Shown here one piece after another: positions 1 to 8,225 of a stretch of DNA of 64,000 nt. The stretch spans positions 39,043 through 103,042 of the forward strand of contig CBFHXE010000002.1 in NCBI GenBank assembly GCA_965659715.1. The letters run 5' to 3'. Under the pieces are notes generated by a model. That model was not told the DNA's origin, did no database searches, and saw only the letters and a list, made by a program, of their open reading frames with translations. Position 1 is the stretch's first letter. Every line of letters starts with the position of its first letter. Source of the DNA: CABZJG01 sp965659715. Lineage in GTDB: Bacteria > Pseudomonadota > Alphaproteobacteria > Rhodobacterales > Rhodobacteraceae. The translations under genes were made by a program, and so were the position numbers.

Positions 1-93
1 CAGGCATCAAGCAAATTAGAGCTGCCTAATTCAAATTCTGCCTTGGCAGACCGTATTCATTCCGTACTCGATTTAGCACAGGTGACAGCATGA
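1..93 (+). CDS. 3' end of an unidentified CDS (truncated by window start)
   Basis: Frame 1 is open from the first base to TGA at 91-93, giving 30 residues ending SVLDLAQVTA. The stop overlaps the ATG of the next gene as ATGA, the usual sign of translational coupling, so this is probably the tail of the first gene of the amine-catabolism operon. Too little remains to assign a family. Members seen beside such ligases include class I glutamine amidotransferase-like hydrolases and further ligases, but nothing here discriminates. Confidence 0.5.
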   Translation, partial: QASSKLELPNSNSALADRIHSVLDLAQVTA

Positions 94-1457
94 GTAAGTT
101 GGAAAATACCTTTAAAAAAATGCCTCAATCTGCCTCCGACTATCTTGAGGGACGCAAATTGGACGAGGTCGAATGTATTATTGCCGATTTACCGGGCATC
201 GCCCGAGGCAAAGCTGTTCCGGCAGGGAAATTTGCCCGCCAGTCCTCGTTTTATCTTCCAGATTCGATCTTTTATCAAACCATCACCGGCGGCTGGGGAG
301 AGGCGGCCGGCGATGACGGGTTTATCGAGCGCGATATGGTGCTTAAACCCGATTACTCCACCGCCACCGCCGCGCCCTGGACCGGCGATTGGACATTGCA
401 GGTGATCCATGACGCCTATGACCGCAAAGACGAACCGGTCCCCTTTGCGCCGCGCAATGTTTTAAAACGGGTGGTTGAGCTTTATCGTACCAAAGGATGG
501 GAACCTGTTGTGGCCCCCGAAATGGAATTTTTTCTTGTCGCCCGCAACATTGATCCAGCCAAACCAATATCTGCAATGATGGGACGGTCCGGCCGCCCAG
601 CAGCCGCGCGGCAAGCCTATTCCATGACCGCGGTTGATGAATTTGGTCCGGTGATTGACGATATATACGACTTTGCAGAAGCCCAAGGGTTTGAAATAGA
701 CGGCATCACCCAAGAAGGCGGCGCCGGACAGCTTGAGATCAACTTGCGCCACGGCGATCCCGTGCGCTTGGCCGATGAGGTGTTCTACTTTAAACGGCTG
801 ATCCGCGAAGCAGCACTGCGGCATGATTGCTTTGCCACTTTCATGGCCAAACCGATTGAAAATGAGCCAGGCAGCGCCATGCATATCCACCATTCCATCA
901 TTGATATCGAAACCGGCACCAATGCATTCTCTGGCCCCCAAGGCGGCGAAACCGATCTTTTTTACCACTTTATTGGCGGCTTGCAGCGCTATGTTCCACG
1001 CGCCATTGCCATTCTGGCACCCTATGTCAATTCCTATCGCCGTTACGTTAAAGAGCACTCTGCGCCGATCAACCTTGAGTGGGCGCGCGACAACCGCACG
1101 GCCGGTATCCGCATTCCAATCTCAGACCCGGAAGCGCGGCGGGTGGAAAACCGGCTGGCGGGGATGGATTGCAACCCCTATCTGGGCATCGCTGTGTCGC
1201 TGGCTTGCGGCTATCTAGGGATGCAAAATGAACTGCGTCCGGGCAAACAATTTCGCGGTGAAGCCTATGAGGGCGAAACCGATATACCCAGAGTAATGGG
1301 CGAAGCCTTGGACCTTTTTGAAGCCTCGCCCGAATTACATGAAATCCTTGGCCCTGAGTTCGCGCGGGTGTATTCGATTGTGAAGCGCGCAGAATACGAA
1401 GAGTTTCTGCAAGTGATCAGCCCATGGGAACGCGAACATTTACTGCTGAACGTATGA
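90..1457 (+). CDS. glutamine synthetase family protein, probable gamma-glutamylpolyamine/amine ligase
   Basis: This 455-residue protein belongs to the glutamine synthetase fold family, the PuuA/GlnA-III-like branch, which uses ATP to join glutamate to an amine such as putrescine. Visible catalytic-domain motifs are PEMEFF (143-148), EGGAGQLEIN (209-218), the KP...GSAMHIHHS segment (254-269) and NPYLGIAVSLACGYLG near 360. The AGGTG ribosome-binding site lies just before ATG 90, and the ATG overlaps the upstream stop. The next gene, a FAD amine oxidase, starts inside this stop codon, which fits the glutamylated-amine route (ligation, then oxidation). The true substrate (putrescine, another polyamine, ethanolamine or isopropylamine) cannot be read from the sequence. 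Confidence 0.85.
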   Translation: MSKLENTFKKMPQSASDYLEGRKLDEVECIIADLPGIARGKAVPAGKFARQSSFYLPDSIFYQTITGGWGEAAGDDGFIERDMVLKPDYSTATAAPWTGDWTLQVIHDAYDRKDEPVPFAPRNVLKRVVELYRTKGWEPVVAPEMEFFLVARNIDPAKPISAMMGRSGRPAAARQAYSMTAVDEFGPVIDDIYDFAEAQGFEIDGITQEGGAGQLEINLRHGDPVRLADEVFYFKRLIREAALRHDCFATFMAKPIENEPGSAMHIHHSIIDIETGTNAFSGPQGGETDLFYHFIGGLQRYVPRAIAILAPYVNSYRRYVKEHSAPINLEWARDNRTAGIRIPISDPEARRVENRLAGMDCNPYLGIAVSLACGYLGMQNELRPGKQFRGEAYEGETDIPRVMGEALDLFEASPELHEILGPEFARVYSIVKRAEYEEFLQVISPWEREHLLLNV

Positions 1458-2758
1458 ACCTTTTAGATGCCAATGACCATTTGGGGCAGTATCCAGACAG
1501 CTGGTACGCTGCGACCGCAACCCCTTTTCCGGAATTTGACCAATTGCGCGGGGAACACCGCACTGATGTCTGTGTTGTTGGTGCGGGTTTTACGGGTCTA
1601 TCTGCCGCGCTGCATCTTTCAGAAGCTGGCTTTGATGTAGTGCTTTTGGATGCCCAAAGGGTTGGCTTTGGCGCATCAGGGCGTAATGGAGGTCAGCTTG
1701 GAACTGGCCAAAGGATGGACCAAGACGATCTGCTCAAGCTGATGGGCGACAGTGTTGGCGATCAACTGTGGCAGCTTGCAGAAGATGCCAAAGATACCGT
1801 CAAATCATTGATAAAAAGCCATAAAATTGACTGTTATTTAAGGCCTGGCGTGGCGGGTATTGGTCTTAACCGAAAGCAAATGGACGAATTGCATCACTAT
1901 GCCGAGTTTCTTGAAAACCGCTATGGCTATACGCAGATTGATAAATTAGACCGCGGCGCTACCGAGGACCTGTGTCCGTCCCCACGTTACTATGGCGGCA
2001 TACTGGATCACGGGGCTGCGCACCTGCACCCATTGCGCTTAGCCTTGGGCCTCGCACAGGCGGCGATCAAGGCGGGCGTTACAGTTTATGAAAAGACCCG
2101 CGTTCAAGAAGTTGCTCGGGGATCAAACCCTGTTGTCACAACTGGAAACGGGGTTTTGCGCTGCCAGCACGTGGTGATTGCCTGCAATGGTTACTTGGGC
2201 GGGCTTGAGCCGAAAGTAGCCCGGCGGGTGATGCCCATAAACAACTTTATCGCAGCAACCGAACCGTTGGGAAGCGAAGCATCGCGGGTGTTGACCAAAG
2301 ATGTCGCGGTGGCCGATACAAAGTTTGTGGTGAATTATTTTCGCCTGTCGCACGACGGTCGCCTGCTCTTTGGTGGCGGTGAAAATTATAGTTATCATTT
2401 TCCAAAGAACATTACTGAAACAGTGCGCAAACCGATGACAGAGATTTTTCCACATCTTGCGGATGTCAAAATCGATTATGCATGGGGCGGTACTTTGGGA
2501 ATAACCGTGCGGCGCATGCCCTATCTAACTAGGTTGGAACCCAATATCCTAAGTGCATCCGGTTATTCCGGTCACGGAGTGGGCACGGCAACCCATGCAG
2601 GTAAAATGATGGCATTGGCAATTAACGGCGCTGCGGGTGGATTTGAAACCATGTCAAAGGTACCGGCAATACGCTTTCCTGGCGGAAATCGCCTGCGCAG
2701 CCCATTGTTGGTATTAGCAATGAGTTGGTATGCCATGCGGGATCGTTTGGGACTGTAA
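1454..2758 (+). CDS. FAD-dependent oxidoreductase (DAO family), probable gamma-glutamylamine oxidase
   Basis: A 434-residue D-amino-acid-oxidase-fold flavoprotein, similar in type to PuuB and other glutamylated-amine oxidases. The dinucleotide-binding motif GAGFTG is at 43-48, followed by a SGRNGGQ segment typical of the PuuB/OrdL group; a GHGV segment near the C-terminus belongs to the FAD site. I choose ATG 1454 because it overlaps the ligase stop as ATGA and puts the Rossmann motif at the usual distance from the N-terminus; an upstream in-frame ATG at 1424 lies inside the ligase gene. It is expected to oxidise the glutamylated amine made by its neighbour, giving an aldehyde, ammonia or amine, and H2O2. 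Confidence 0.83.
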   Translation: MNLLDANDHLGQYPDSWYAATATPFPEFDQLRGEHRTDVCVVGAGFTGLSAALHLSEAGFDVVLLDAQRVGFGASGRNGGQLGTGQRMDQDDLLKLMGDSVGDQLWQLAEDAKDTVKSLIKSHKIDCYLRPGVAGIGLNRKQMDELHHYAEFLENRYGYTQIDKLDRGATEDLCPSPRYYGGILDHGAAHLHPLRLALGLAQAAIKAGVTVYEKTRVQEVARGSNPVVTTGNGVLRCQHVVIACNGYLGGLEPKVARRVMPINNFIAATEPLGSEASRVLTKDVAVADTKFVVNYFRLSHDGRLLFGGGENYSYHFPKNITETVRKPMTEIFPHLADVKIDYAWGGTLGITVRRMPYLTRLEPNILSASGYSGHGVGTATHAGKMMALAINGAAGGFETMSKVPAIRFPGGNRLRSPLLVLAMSWYAMRDRLGL

Positions 2759-2794
2759 CCAATCATCAACCCCGCAAAACCAGAAAACCTACAT

Positions 2795-3358
2795 CTAGCG
2801 GCTCAGCTTTTCCAACTGCGCCTGCAGATCCGCCAATTGTGATTTAATTGTTTGAAGATCACCACTTTCGCTAGGCTTTTCCTTTGACGTTTCCGGGCTG
2901 GGTTTTTCGTCAGACCGTGCTGGAAACCCGCCTGTCATTGCCTTTAAAAACGCTTCTTGTTGAGCCTGCATCGCTTCGAAACCGGGCATTCCACTAAGCG
3001 GGCTCATGGCGCCCATGTTTTCGAGCATTTTTGATTGCCCATCGCGCATCATATCAAAAGACATGGCCAAGAACTGCGGCACGATGCTGGTGGCTTGGGT
3101 AGTGTAGCTGCGCACCAAATCGGTTAGCACATTGATGGGCAAAACACTTTCGCCCCGGCTTTCATGATCGGCAATGATCTGTAAAAGAAATTGACGGGTC
3201 AGGTCATCGCCAGATTTCAGATCTATGATCTGAACCTCGCGGCCGTCCCTAATAAGGCCTGCGATATCTTCAAGCGTGACATAGTCACTGGTTTCTGTGT
3301 TGTACAAGCGTCGACTTGCATATCGTTTTATCAAGAGTGGTTTATCTGTCGTCGACAC
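2795..3358 (-). CDS. phaR: PhaR, polyhydroxyalkanoate synthesis repressor
   Basis: A 187-residue PhaR-type regulator. The N-terminal DNA-binding domain (about 8-70) has the family hallmark KRYASRRLYNTETSDYVTLEDI, followed by the PHB_acc region (about 75-125) with PQFLAMSF. The C-terminus is a charged, probably coiled-coil tail (about 145-187). In relatives PhaR represses the phasin gene and its own gene and is titrated off DNA by nascent PHB granules. The start codon is GTG, preceded at 5 nt by a strong GGAGG. It lies downstream of phaP and separated from it by a terminator hairpin. A GCAGCGCTGC dyad at 3376-3385, just upstream of its start, could be an autoregulatory site but does not match the better sites exactly. 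Confidence 0.93.
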   Translation of the reverse strand: MSTTDKPLLIKRYASRRLYNTETSDYVTLEDIAGLIRDGREVQIIDLKSGDDLTRQFLLQIIADHESRGESVLPINVLTDLVRSYTTQATSIVPQFLAMSFDMMRDGQSKMLENMGAMSPLSGMPGFEAMQAQQEAFLKAMTGGFPARSDEKPSPETSKEKPSESGDLQTIKSQLADLQAQLEKLSR

Positions 3359-3418
3359 GGTGACCTCCGAAAAATGCAGCGCTGCGGCAAACTCTACGCG
3401 CTTGCAGCAAAAAAAGAA

Positions 3419-3440
3419 AGGGTGAGCTATTGCTCACCCT
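3419..3440 (-). terminator. Rho-independent terminator of phaP
   Basis: Perfect 9-bp stem (3419-3427 with 3432-3440) and a 4-nt loop. Read on the minus strand it follows the phaP stop at 3476 and is itself followed by a T-rich run (3418 down to about 3406). It separates the abundant phasin transcript from phaR. Confidence 0.85.
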
Positions 3441-3475
3441 CCACAGTTTTCTTTAGAGTAGAAAACGAGAGAAAA

Positions 3476-3922
3476 TTACTGACCAGCTGCCTTTTTAGCC
3501 ACTGCGTTGACCTCTTTAGTTGCCTTTTTGACGACATCTGTTGCTTCCTGAGTGGCCTCTTTGCCGGCTGCCATCACCAGTTGAACAGTTTCCATTTGCG
3601 CCTTTTTTGCAACTTCTGCGAAAGCGGCGATGTTTTCAGCGGCCACTTCAGCTTGAGCAGATGCAAAATCAGTAAGGGCTTTTGCGTAGTCTGCTGGATC
3701 GGTTTTCACTGTAGAGATCGTCGAGATTTTTCCCAGTGTATCTTTTGTCCATTTGCTTGAAATATCCGCACTTTGCTGGGCAGTTTGCAAAGCAACTTTA
3801 ATCATTTTTTCATTCATTTCAGCCGAATTATCAAATGCATCTTGGTAGAATTTTGTATCCACAGGGAATGCAGCGATAATATCTTTAAAGAAAGTAGTCA
3901 TATCAGGTGCCGTCGTCGCCAT
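3476..3922 (-). CDS. phaP: phasin family protein (PHB granule-associated)
   Basis: A 148-residue alpha-helical phasin. After the first 20 residues the protein is almost continuous amphipathic helix, with an Ala/Lys/Val-rich C-terminal tail (about 115-148) of the kind seen in Rhodobacterales phasins. It coats polyhydroxybutyrate granules and limits their coalescence. AAGGA lies about 9 nt before the ATG. Its promoter region (3923-4039) carries two perfect CTGC-N3-GCAG sites, the sequence that PhaR recognises in related bacteria, so strong repression by PhaR in the absence of polymer is expected. It sits between phaC and phaR. Confidence 0.9.
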   Translation of the reverse strand: MATTAPDMTTFFKDIIAAFPVDTKFYQDAFDNSAEMNEKMIKVALQTAQQSADISSKWTKDTLGKISTISTVKTDPADYAKALTDFASAQAEVAAENIAAFAEVAKKAQMETVQLVMAAGKEATQEATDVVKKATKEVNAVAKKAAGQ

Positions 3923-3982
3923 TTTTTTGATCCTTTGAACGCTCAGAAGTTATTTCCGAATATATTTATAAATTCTATATGC

Positions 3983-3999
3983 ATGCTGCAATGCAGCAT
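3983..3999. promoter_or_regulatory. candidate PhaR operator 1 (phaP promoter)
   Basis: A 17-bp perfect palindrome, ATGCTGC-AAT-GCAGCAT, containing the core CTGC-N3-GCAG at 3986-3996. That core is the recognition sequence reported for PhaR of Rhodobacter/Paracoccus (established knowledge); its placement 61 bp before the phaP start is seen directly. Confidence 0.75.
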
Positions 4000-4012
4000 T
4001 TCAAGTCTTTTT

Positions 4013-4023
4013 CTGCGCTGCAG
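4013..4023. promoter_or_regulatory. candidate PhaR operator 2 (phaP promoter)
   Basis: A second exact CTGC-N3-GCAG core (spacer GCT), centred 27 bp from operator 1, in the 117-bp phaC-phaP gap. The pair suggests cooperative binding at the phaP promoter. Confidence 0.7.
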
Positions 4024-4039
4024 CAAAATTAATTTTGAT

Positions 4040-5833
4040 TTAAACTTTGGCTTTCTGAGTGACGTAAAGCCCCGGTGCGTCACAAATAATCGGCGAACTG
4101 TCGCTGCCCGGCACAAGTGCATCCCTTTGTTTTCCAGAGCGTTTCTTCAACCAGCTTGCCCATTCATTCCACCAGCTGCCAGCATGGTATTTTGCGTTTG
4201 AGTGCCATTTTTCTGGTGTTTTTTTTAGGTCAAAATTTAGAAAATACCCATATTTATTTTTGCTCGGGGGGTTAATGATACCCGCAATATGACCCGATTC
4301 TGCCAATATAAAGGTTTTAGATCGGCTTCCCATTTGCGCAACACCGCGGTAGCTGTCTTTCCAATTGGCAATATGATCAGTTTCGCACGCAACTGCGGAC
4401 AGCGGCACATCAACATTTTGCAAATGTAACTTTTCTCCAAAAAGCTCAAATCCGCCTTCCGCAAATTCATTGCGCTGGCACAATCCGCGCAGGTATTGCA
4501 CGGCCATCTTTGCGGGCAGATTCGCGCCGTCTCCATTCCAGTACAAAAGATCAAAAGCGGGGGGGGCTTTGCCCATCATATAGCTTTTAATCGCAGGTGT
4601 ATAAATCAAATCATTCGACCGCAAAAAGCTAAAGGTCCGTGCCATGATGTAACTTTCAAGGATGCCTTTTGCGCCCACTTCCTGTTCGATCCCATCAATG
4701 AAATCATTCTGCAGAAAGGGTAAAAACTCACCTTGGTTTGAAAAATCCGTCAGTGTGGTGAAGAAGGTTGCACTATTGATTAATTTCTCACCGCGCTGTT
4801 TTAACAAAGCCAAGGTCAGGGCCAAGGTCGTTCCACCGATACAGTAACCTACTGCATTTACCTTATCTTGCCCGGTTTCGGACCGTACTGTTTGCAGAGC
4901 CTGCAGATAGCCATGTTCTATGTAATCTTCAAGCGAGACCTCTTTATAACTGGCGTCCGGGTTGATCCAGGAAACAATAAAAACAGTGAAGCCCTGCGCA
5001 ACCAGCCATTTAATCAAACTGTTTTGCGCTGTCAGATCCAAAATATAAAATTTGTTAATCCACGGTGGAAAAATAACCAACGGAATCTCATGTGTGGTTT
5101 GGGTGCTGGGACTGTATTGAATAAGCTCAAGCATATGGTTCCGAAACACGACCTTTCCAGGAGTGGTGGCAATATTCCCACCGAGCTCAAAGGCTTTTTC
5201 ATCTGCCAAGCGCACAACCAATTCGCCATCATTGGCCTCAAGATCAGCAATTAGGTTTTCCAACCCATCAATCAGGGACTGTCCTTGGGTTTGCACCGCC
5301 TGCTCTAAAGCATCGGGATTGGTCGCCAGAAAATTTGTTGGCGCCATCATATCCACAATTTGTTTTGAAAAATACTCAAGTCGTTTTTTTTCAGTTGTCT
5401 CCAGGCTGTCAATAGACTCAATCGAACTTTGCACCAATTCTACATTGTGCAAATACTGCTGCTTGATGAATTTAAAATAAGGATGTCTGTGCCATAAAGG
5501 ATTGGAAAACCGCTTATCCAACGGCACTGACGGTGCCTCTGACTCGAAATCATTGCTGATCATCGTGCTTTGCGTTTCGATAAAATGGGCAAGCGTTTTT
5601 CCCCAATAGGCGACTTGATGCTCGATTAATTTGCTTGGGCTCTGAATTGCTTCCTGCCAATAAGCTACTGACGTCTTGAGCGCTAAATCGTGACCGGGGC
5701 CGCTAAGCGCAGGGTCAGTAGTCTTTTTTGTTTGCAATACCGCAATCAATCGCTGACTTAACTCATCCAGTCTTGCAACATTTTGCTCTAATTTTAACGT
5801 TTGATTTTCAATATCTTTATCTGTGGTTGTCAT
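4040..5833 (-). CDS. phaC: class I poly(3-hydroxyalkanoate) synthase PhaC
   Basis: This 597-residue class I PHA synthase polymerises (R)-3-hydroxybutyryl-CoA on the granule surface. The lipase-like box GYCIGG holds the nucleophile C331; the partner acid is D486 (CETDHIANW) and the general base H515 (ESGHIAGI), all in the usual alpha/beta-hydrolase order. The N-terminal about 200 residues form the variable PhaC_N region, and length is normal for the class. It is divergent from phaZ across a 107-bp gap with one candidate PhaR site, and upstream of phaP on the same strand. No phaA or phaB (precursor supply) is in the window. Confidence 0.95.
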   Translation of the reverse strand: MTTTDKDIENQTLKLEQNVARLDELSQRLIAVLQTKKTTDPALSGPGHDLALKTSVAYWQEAIQSPSKLIEHQVAYWGKTLAHFIETQSTMISNDFESEAPSVPLDKRFSNPLWHRHPYFKFIKQQYLHNVELVQSSIESIDSLETTEKKRLEYFSKQIVDMMAPTNFLATNPDALEQAVQTQGQSLIDGLENLIADLEANDGELVVRLADEKAFELGGNIATTPGKVVFRNHMLELIQYSPSTQTTHEIPLVIFPPWINKFYILDLTAQNSLIKWLVAQGFTVFIVSWINPDASYKEVSLEDYIEHGYLQALQTVRSETGQDKVNAVGYCIGGTTLALTLALLKQRGEKLINSATFFTTLTDFSNQGEFLPFLQNDFIDGIEQEVGAKGILESYIMARTFSFLRSNDLIYTPAIKSYMMGKAPPAFDLLYWNGDGANLPAKMAVQYLRGLCQRNEFAEGGFELFGEKLHLQNVDVPLSAVACETDHIANWKDSYRGVAQMGSRSKTFILAESGHIAGIINPPSKNKYGYFLNFDLKKTPEKWHSNAKYHAGSWWNEWASWLKKRSGKQRDALVPGSDSSPIICDAPGLYVTQKAKV

Positions 5834-5856
5834 TTAGTAAATTTCCGCATACCTTC

Positions 5857-5869
5857 GCTGCTGTGCAGC
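5857..5869. promoter_or_regulatory. candidate PhaR operator 3 (phaC-phaZ divergent promoter)
   Basis: GCTGC-TGT-GCAGC, a third exact CTGC-N3-GCAG core, lying 24 bp upstream of the phaC ATG and 72 bp upstream of the phaZ ATG. It could tie both synthesis and breakdown genes to PhaR. Confidence 0.65.
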
Positions 5870-5940
5870 ATAACAAAATTTAAACCCAAAGGCAAAGTGG
5901 CTAAATATTGCAATTAGCCACATCAGGCAGGAGATAAAAA

Positions 5941-7191
5941 ATGCGCCATATGGCCAACTATGATTTAATGGAAGCCATGCGCAACACCAATCAATGGGTG
6001 GGTGCAACCGCCCAGGCTTTTGCGTCACACCCAGCCTTTTCCGCAGTGCCAAATCCTTGGCTGCAGTGGGCCGCTGCTTGGGGGCAAGTAACCGAGCGCA
6101 GCTATCAGCGGATGATCACCAAGCCTGATTGGGGAATTGATAGCATCACTTGCAATGATGGTCGGGACCATTTGGTTCAGGTAAAGCCTGTTGTATCCGG
6201 TGCCTTTGGAGACTTAATTCACTTTGAAGTACAGGGCCGCAAACCTGCATCCCGCCAGGTGCTTTTAATCGCGCCCATGTCCGGGCATTACGCCACATTA
6301 TTAAGGTCAACGGTCAAAAGCTTGATTGGAGATTGCGAAGTCTATGTCACGGACTGGCACAATGCACGCGATATACCCGTTTCAAAGGGTAAATTCGATA
6401 TCGAGGATTATACACTCTATCTAGTGGATTATTTAGATCACCTTGGACCGGAAACCCATGTTATCGCCGTGTGCCAACCTGTGCCTCTGGCTCTGGCGGC
6501 CACAGCCTATCTGGCCGAAGAAAACCCAGCGGCGCAGCCGCGCAGCCTAACATTGATCGGCGGGCCCGTTGATCCCGATGCAGCGCCCACAGATGTCACT
6601 GATTTTGGCCGACGCGTCACCATGGGCCAGCTTGAGCATACCTTAATTCAGCAGGTCGGATTTAAATATGCCGGTGTGGGGCGCAAAGTGTACCCCGGTT
6701 TATTGCAACTGGCCTCTTTTATGTCGATGAACAGCGACAGGCACAGCCAAGCCTTTTCCGATCAGATCATGCGCGTGGCCCAAAACACGGCCTCGGAGCA
6801 AGACAAACACAACAAGTTTTATGATGAATACCTCGCTGTGATGGATATGACCGCTGAATTTTACCTGTCAACGGTTGAGCGGATTTTCAAACAGCGCGAA
6901 ATTGCACGAAACCAATTTACAGTGGCCGGAAAGAAAATTGATTTTTCCAAAATCACCAATGTTGCAATCAAAACTGTCGAGGGCGCGAAAGATGACATAT
7001 CTGCGCCCGGGCAATGTATCGCCGCACTGGATCTTTGCTCTGGGCTTCCAGCGGATAAAAAGGCCAGCCACGTTGAACCAGAGGCGGGCCACTATGGCAT
7101 CTTTGCCGGGAAAAGCTGGCGTGAAAACATTCGCCCGCTGGTGCTGGAATTTATTGACGCCAATAGCGACGCAACACCCGCAAAAAATTAA
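5941..7191 (+). CDS. phaZ: intracellular polyhydroxybutyrate depolymerase PhaZ
   Basis: This 416-residue intracellular PHB depolymerase of the PhaZa type hydrolyses amorphous PHB in native granules to 3-hydroxybutyrate units. There is no signal peptide. The lipase-like box is VCQPVP with nucleophile cysteine C178, as in this family rather than the serine of extracellular depolymerases; a late His (EAGHYGIF) fits the catalytic base. AGGAGA sits 7 nt before ATG 5941; a second ATG lies three codons in. It is divergent from phaC, and its stop overlaps the stop of the convergent oxidoreductase by 4 bp. The product feeds the 3-hydroxybutyrate dehydrogenase encoded at 40446-41219. Confidence 0.92.
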   Translation: MRHMANYDLMEAMRNTNQWVGATAQAFASHPAFSAVPNPWLQWAAAWGQVTERSYQRMITKPDWGIDSITCNDGRDHLVQVKPVVSGAFGDLIHFEVQGRKPASRQVLLIAPMSGHYATLLRSTVKSLIGDCEVYVTDWHNARDIPVSKGKFDIEDYTLYLVDYLDHLGPETHVIAVCQPVPLALAATAYLAEENPAAQPRSLTLIGGPVDPDAAPTDVTDFGRRVTMGQLEHTLIQQVGFKYAGVGRKVYPGLLQLASFMSMNSDRHSQAFSDQIMRVAQNTASEQDKHNKFYDEYLAVMDMTAEFYLSTVERIFKQREIARNQFTVAGKKIDFSKITNVAIKTVEGAKDDISAPGQCIAALDLCSGLPADKKASHVEPEAGHYGIFAGKSWRENIRPLVLEFIDANSDATPAKN

Positions 7192-8165
7192 TCACGCCGC
7201 GCTTTTTCGAGCGCCATGTCAATCATTCTCTGGGTGCCTTGGGAAAATTCTAACGGGCAGCTATAGGGCGTTCCCTCAAAAGCGGATGCGCGAAAGGCTT
7301 GAAGTTGGTTCACATAGTGATTTTCCGCTGGATAGCGCTTGGTTGACACCACCATATCAGAGGAATGCAACGCAACTTCGGCTTGTGAAAAGACCGAAGG
7401 ATTGAACGGGGCTGTCAGGCGGATCAAGCCCTTGGTGCCATGAAAATTCATCTCTTGGCGCGGCGCCATCCGCATCGATGTGGTGGCATTGAAGTGAAAC
7501 GATGGAAATTTGGCGTTGATCGACGCCCAGACATCCACATCATTTTGCCAAGTGATACTGGCATCGACGATTTCAACCGGTTCTTCTTTGGTCACAAAAC
7601 GGGCCGCGCCCATAGTATATACCCCGATATCCGGCAGGCTACCGCCGCCGGTTTCTAGCCGGTTTCGGATATTGTTGGGATCTGCGCTGTTGTTATAGGA
7701 AAATACCCCGTCCACCTGAACCAACTCGCCAATTGCACCGCTTTGGTAAAGCTCTTTGGCATAGTGCCACTGGGGGTGATGCACGATCATATAGGCTTCG
7801 GCCAATAAAAGCCCCGAGCGGTCGCGCCGAGCGATGAGATCATCAATGTCTTCGGCCCGCATTGCAATTGGCTTTTCACACAAAACATGCTTGCCTGCCG
7901 CAAGCCCTTTTTTGCACCATTCCACATGCAATTGATTGGGCAGCGGAATATAAAGCGCATCTATCTCGGGATCAGCCAGCAGCGCATCGTAGTCAGAATA
8001 GACCTTTAAATCGGGTTCAATTGCCTGAAAAGTTGCAGCTTTCTCAGGCTTTGATGTGGCCAAAGCGCAAAATTGCGTATTGTGTGCCAGCATCATTGCC
8101 GGAACCATTTGGGTTCGGGCAAACTTTGATGCCCCTATAACACCCCAGCGCATTACTCTTTGCAT
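7188..8165 (-). CDS. Gfo/Idh/MocA family NAD(P)-dependent oxidoreductase
   Basis: A 325-residue Gfo/Idh/MocA protein. The N-terminal Rossmann fold begins WGVIGASKFA; the conserved C-E-K-P motif (HVLCEKPIA, about 94-102) that contacts cofactor and substrate is intact; the C-terminal alpha/beta domain follows. The family oxidises or reduces sugars, inositols and dihydrodiols; the substrate here is unknown. Two in-frame ATGs (8165 and 8153) are possible. The only fair Shine-Dalgarno for the first (AGGGA) is part of the hairpin at 8174-8202. It is convergent with phaZ, with a 4-bp stop overlap, and downstream of rpoH on the same strand. Confidence 0.85.
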   Translation of the reverse strand: MQRVMRWGVIGASKFARTQMVPAMMLAHNTQFCALATSKPEKAATFQAIEPDLKVYSDYDALLADPEIDALYIPLPNQLHVEWCKKGLAAGKHVLCEKPIAMRAEDIDDLIARRDRSGLLLAEAYMIVHHPQWHYAKELYQSGAIGELVQVDGVFSYNNSADPNNIRNRLETGGGSLPDIGVYTMGAARFVTKEEPVEIVDASITWQNDVDVWASINAKFPSFHFNATTSMRMAPRQEMNFHGTKGLIRLTAPFNPSVFSQAEVALHSSDMVVSTKRYPAENHYVNQLQAFRASAFEGTPYSCPLEFSQGTQRMIDMALEKARRD

Positions 8166-8173
8166 AACTTATT

Positions 8174-8202
8174 CCCTATCCTGACGTGCAGTGAGGATAG
8201 GG
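8174..8202 (-). promoter_or_regulatory. inverted repeat between rpoH and the oxidoreductase
   Basis: Perfect 9-bp stem (8174-8182 with 8194-8202) and an 11-nt loop. There is no T-tract, so it is not a convincing terminator. On the minus strand its 3' arm holds the AGGGA that would serve the oxidoreductase start at 8165, so it may damp translation or act as an RNA stability barrier. Confidence 0.5.
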
Positions 8203-8225
8203 CGTTACAGCAAAAGAGAAAAGCC

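Noticed and set aside
462..1058. 198-codon minus-strand frame
   Set aside because: Lies entirely opposite the GS-like ligase; no similarity to any family.
3191..3760. 189-codon plus-strand frame
   Set aside because: Antisense to phaR and phaP across their terminator; Cys/Phe-rich nonsense composition.
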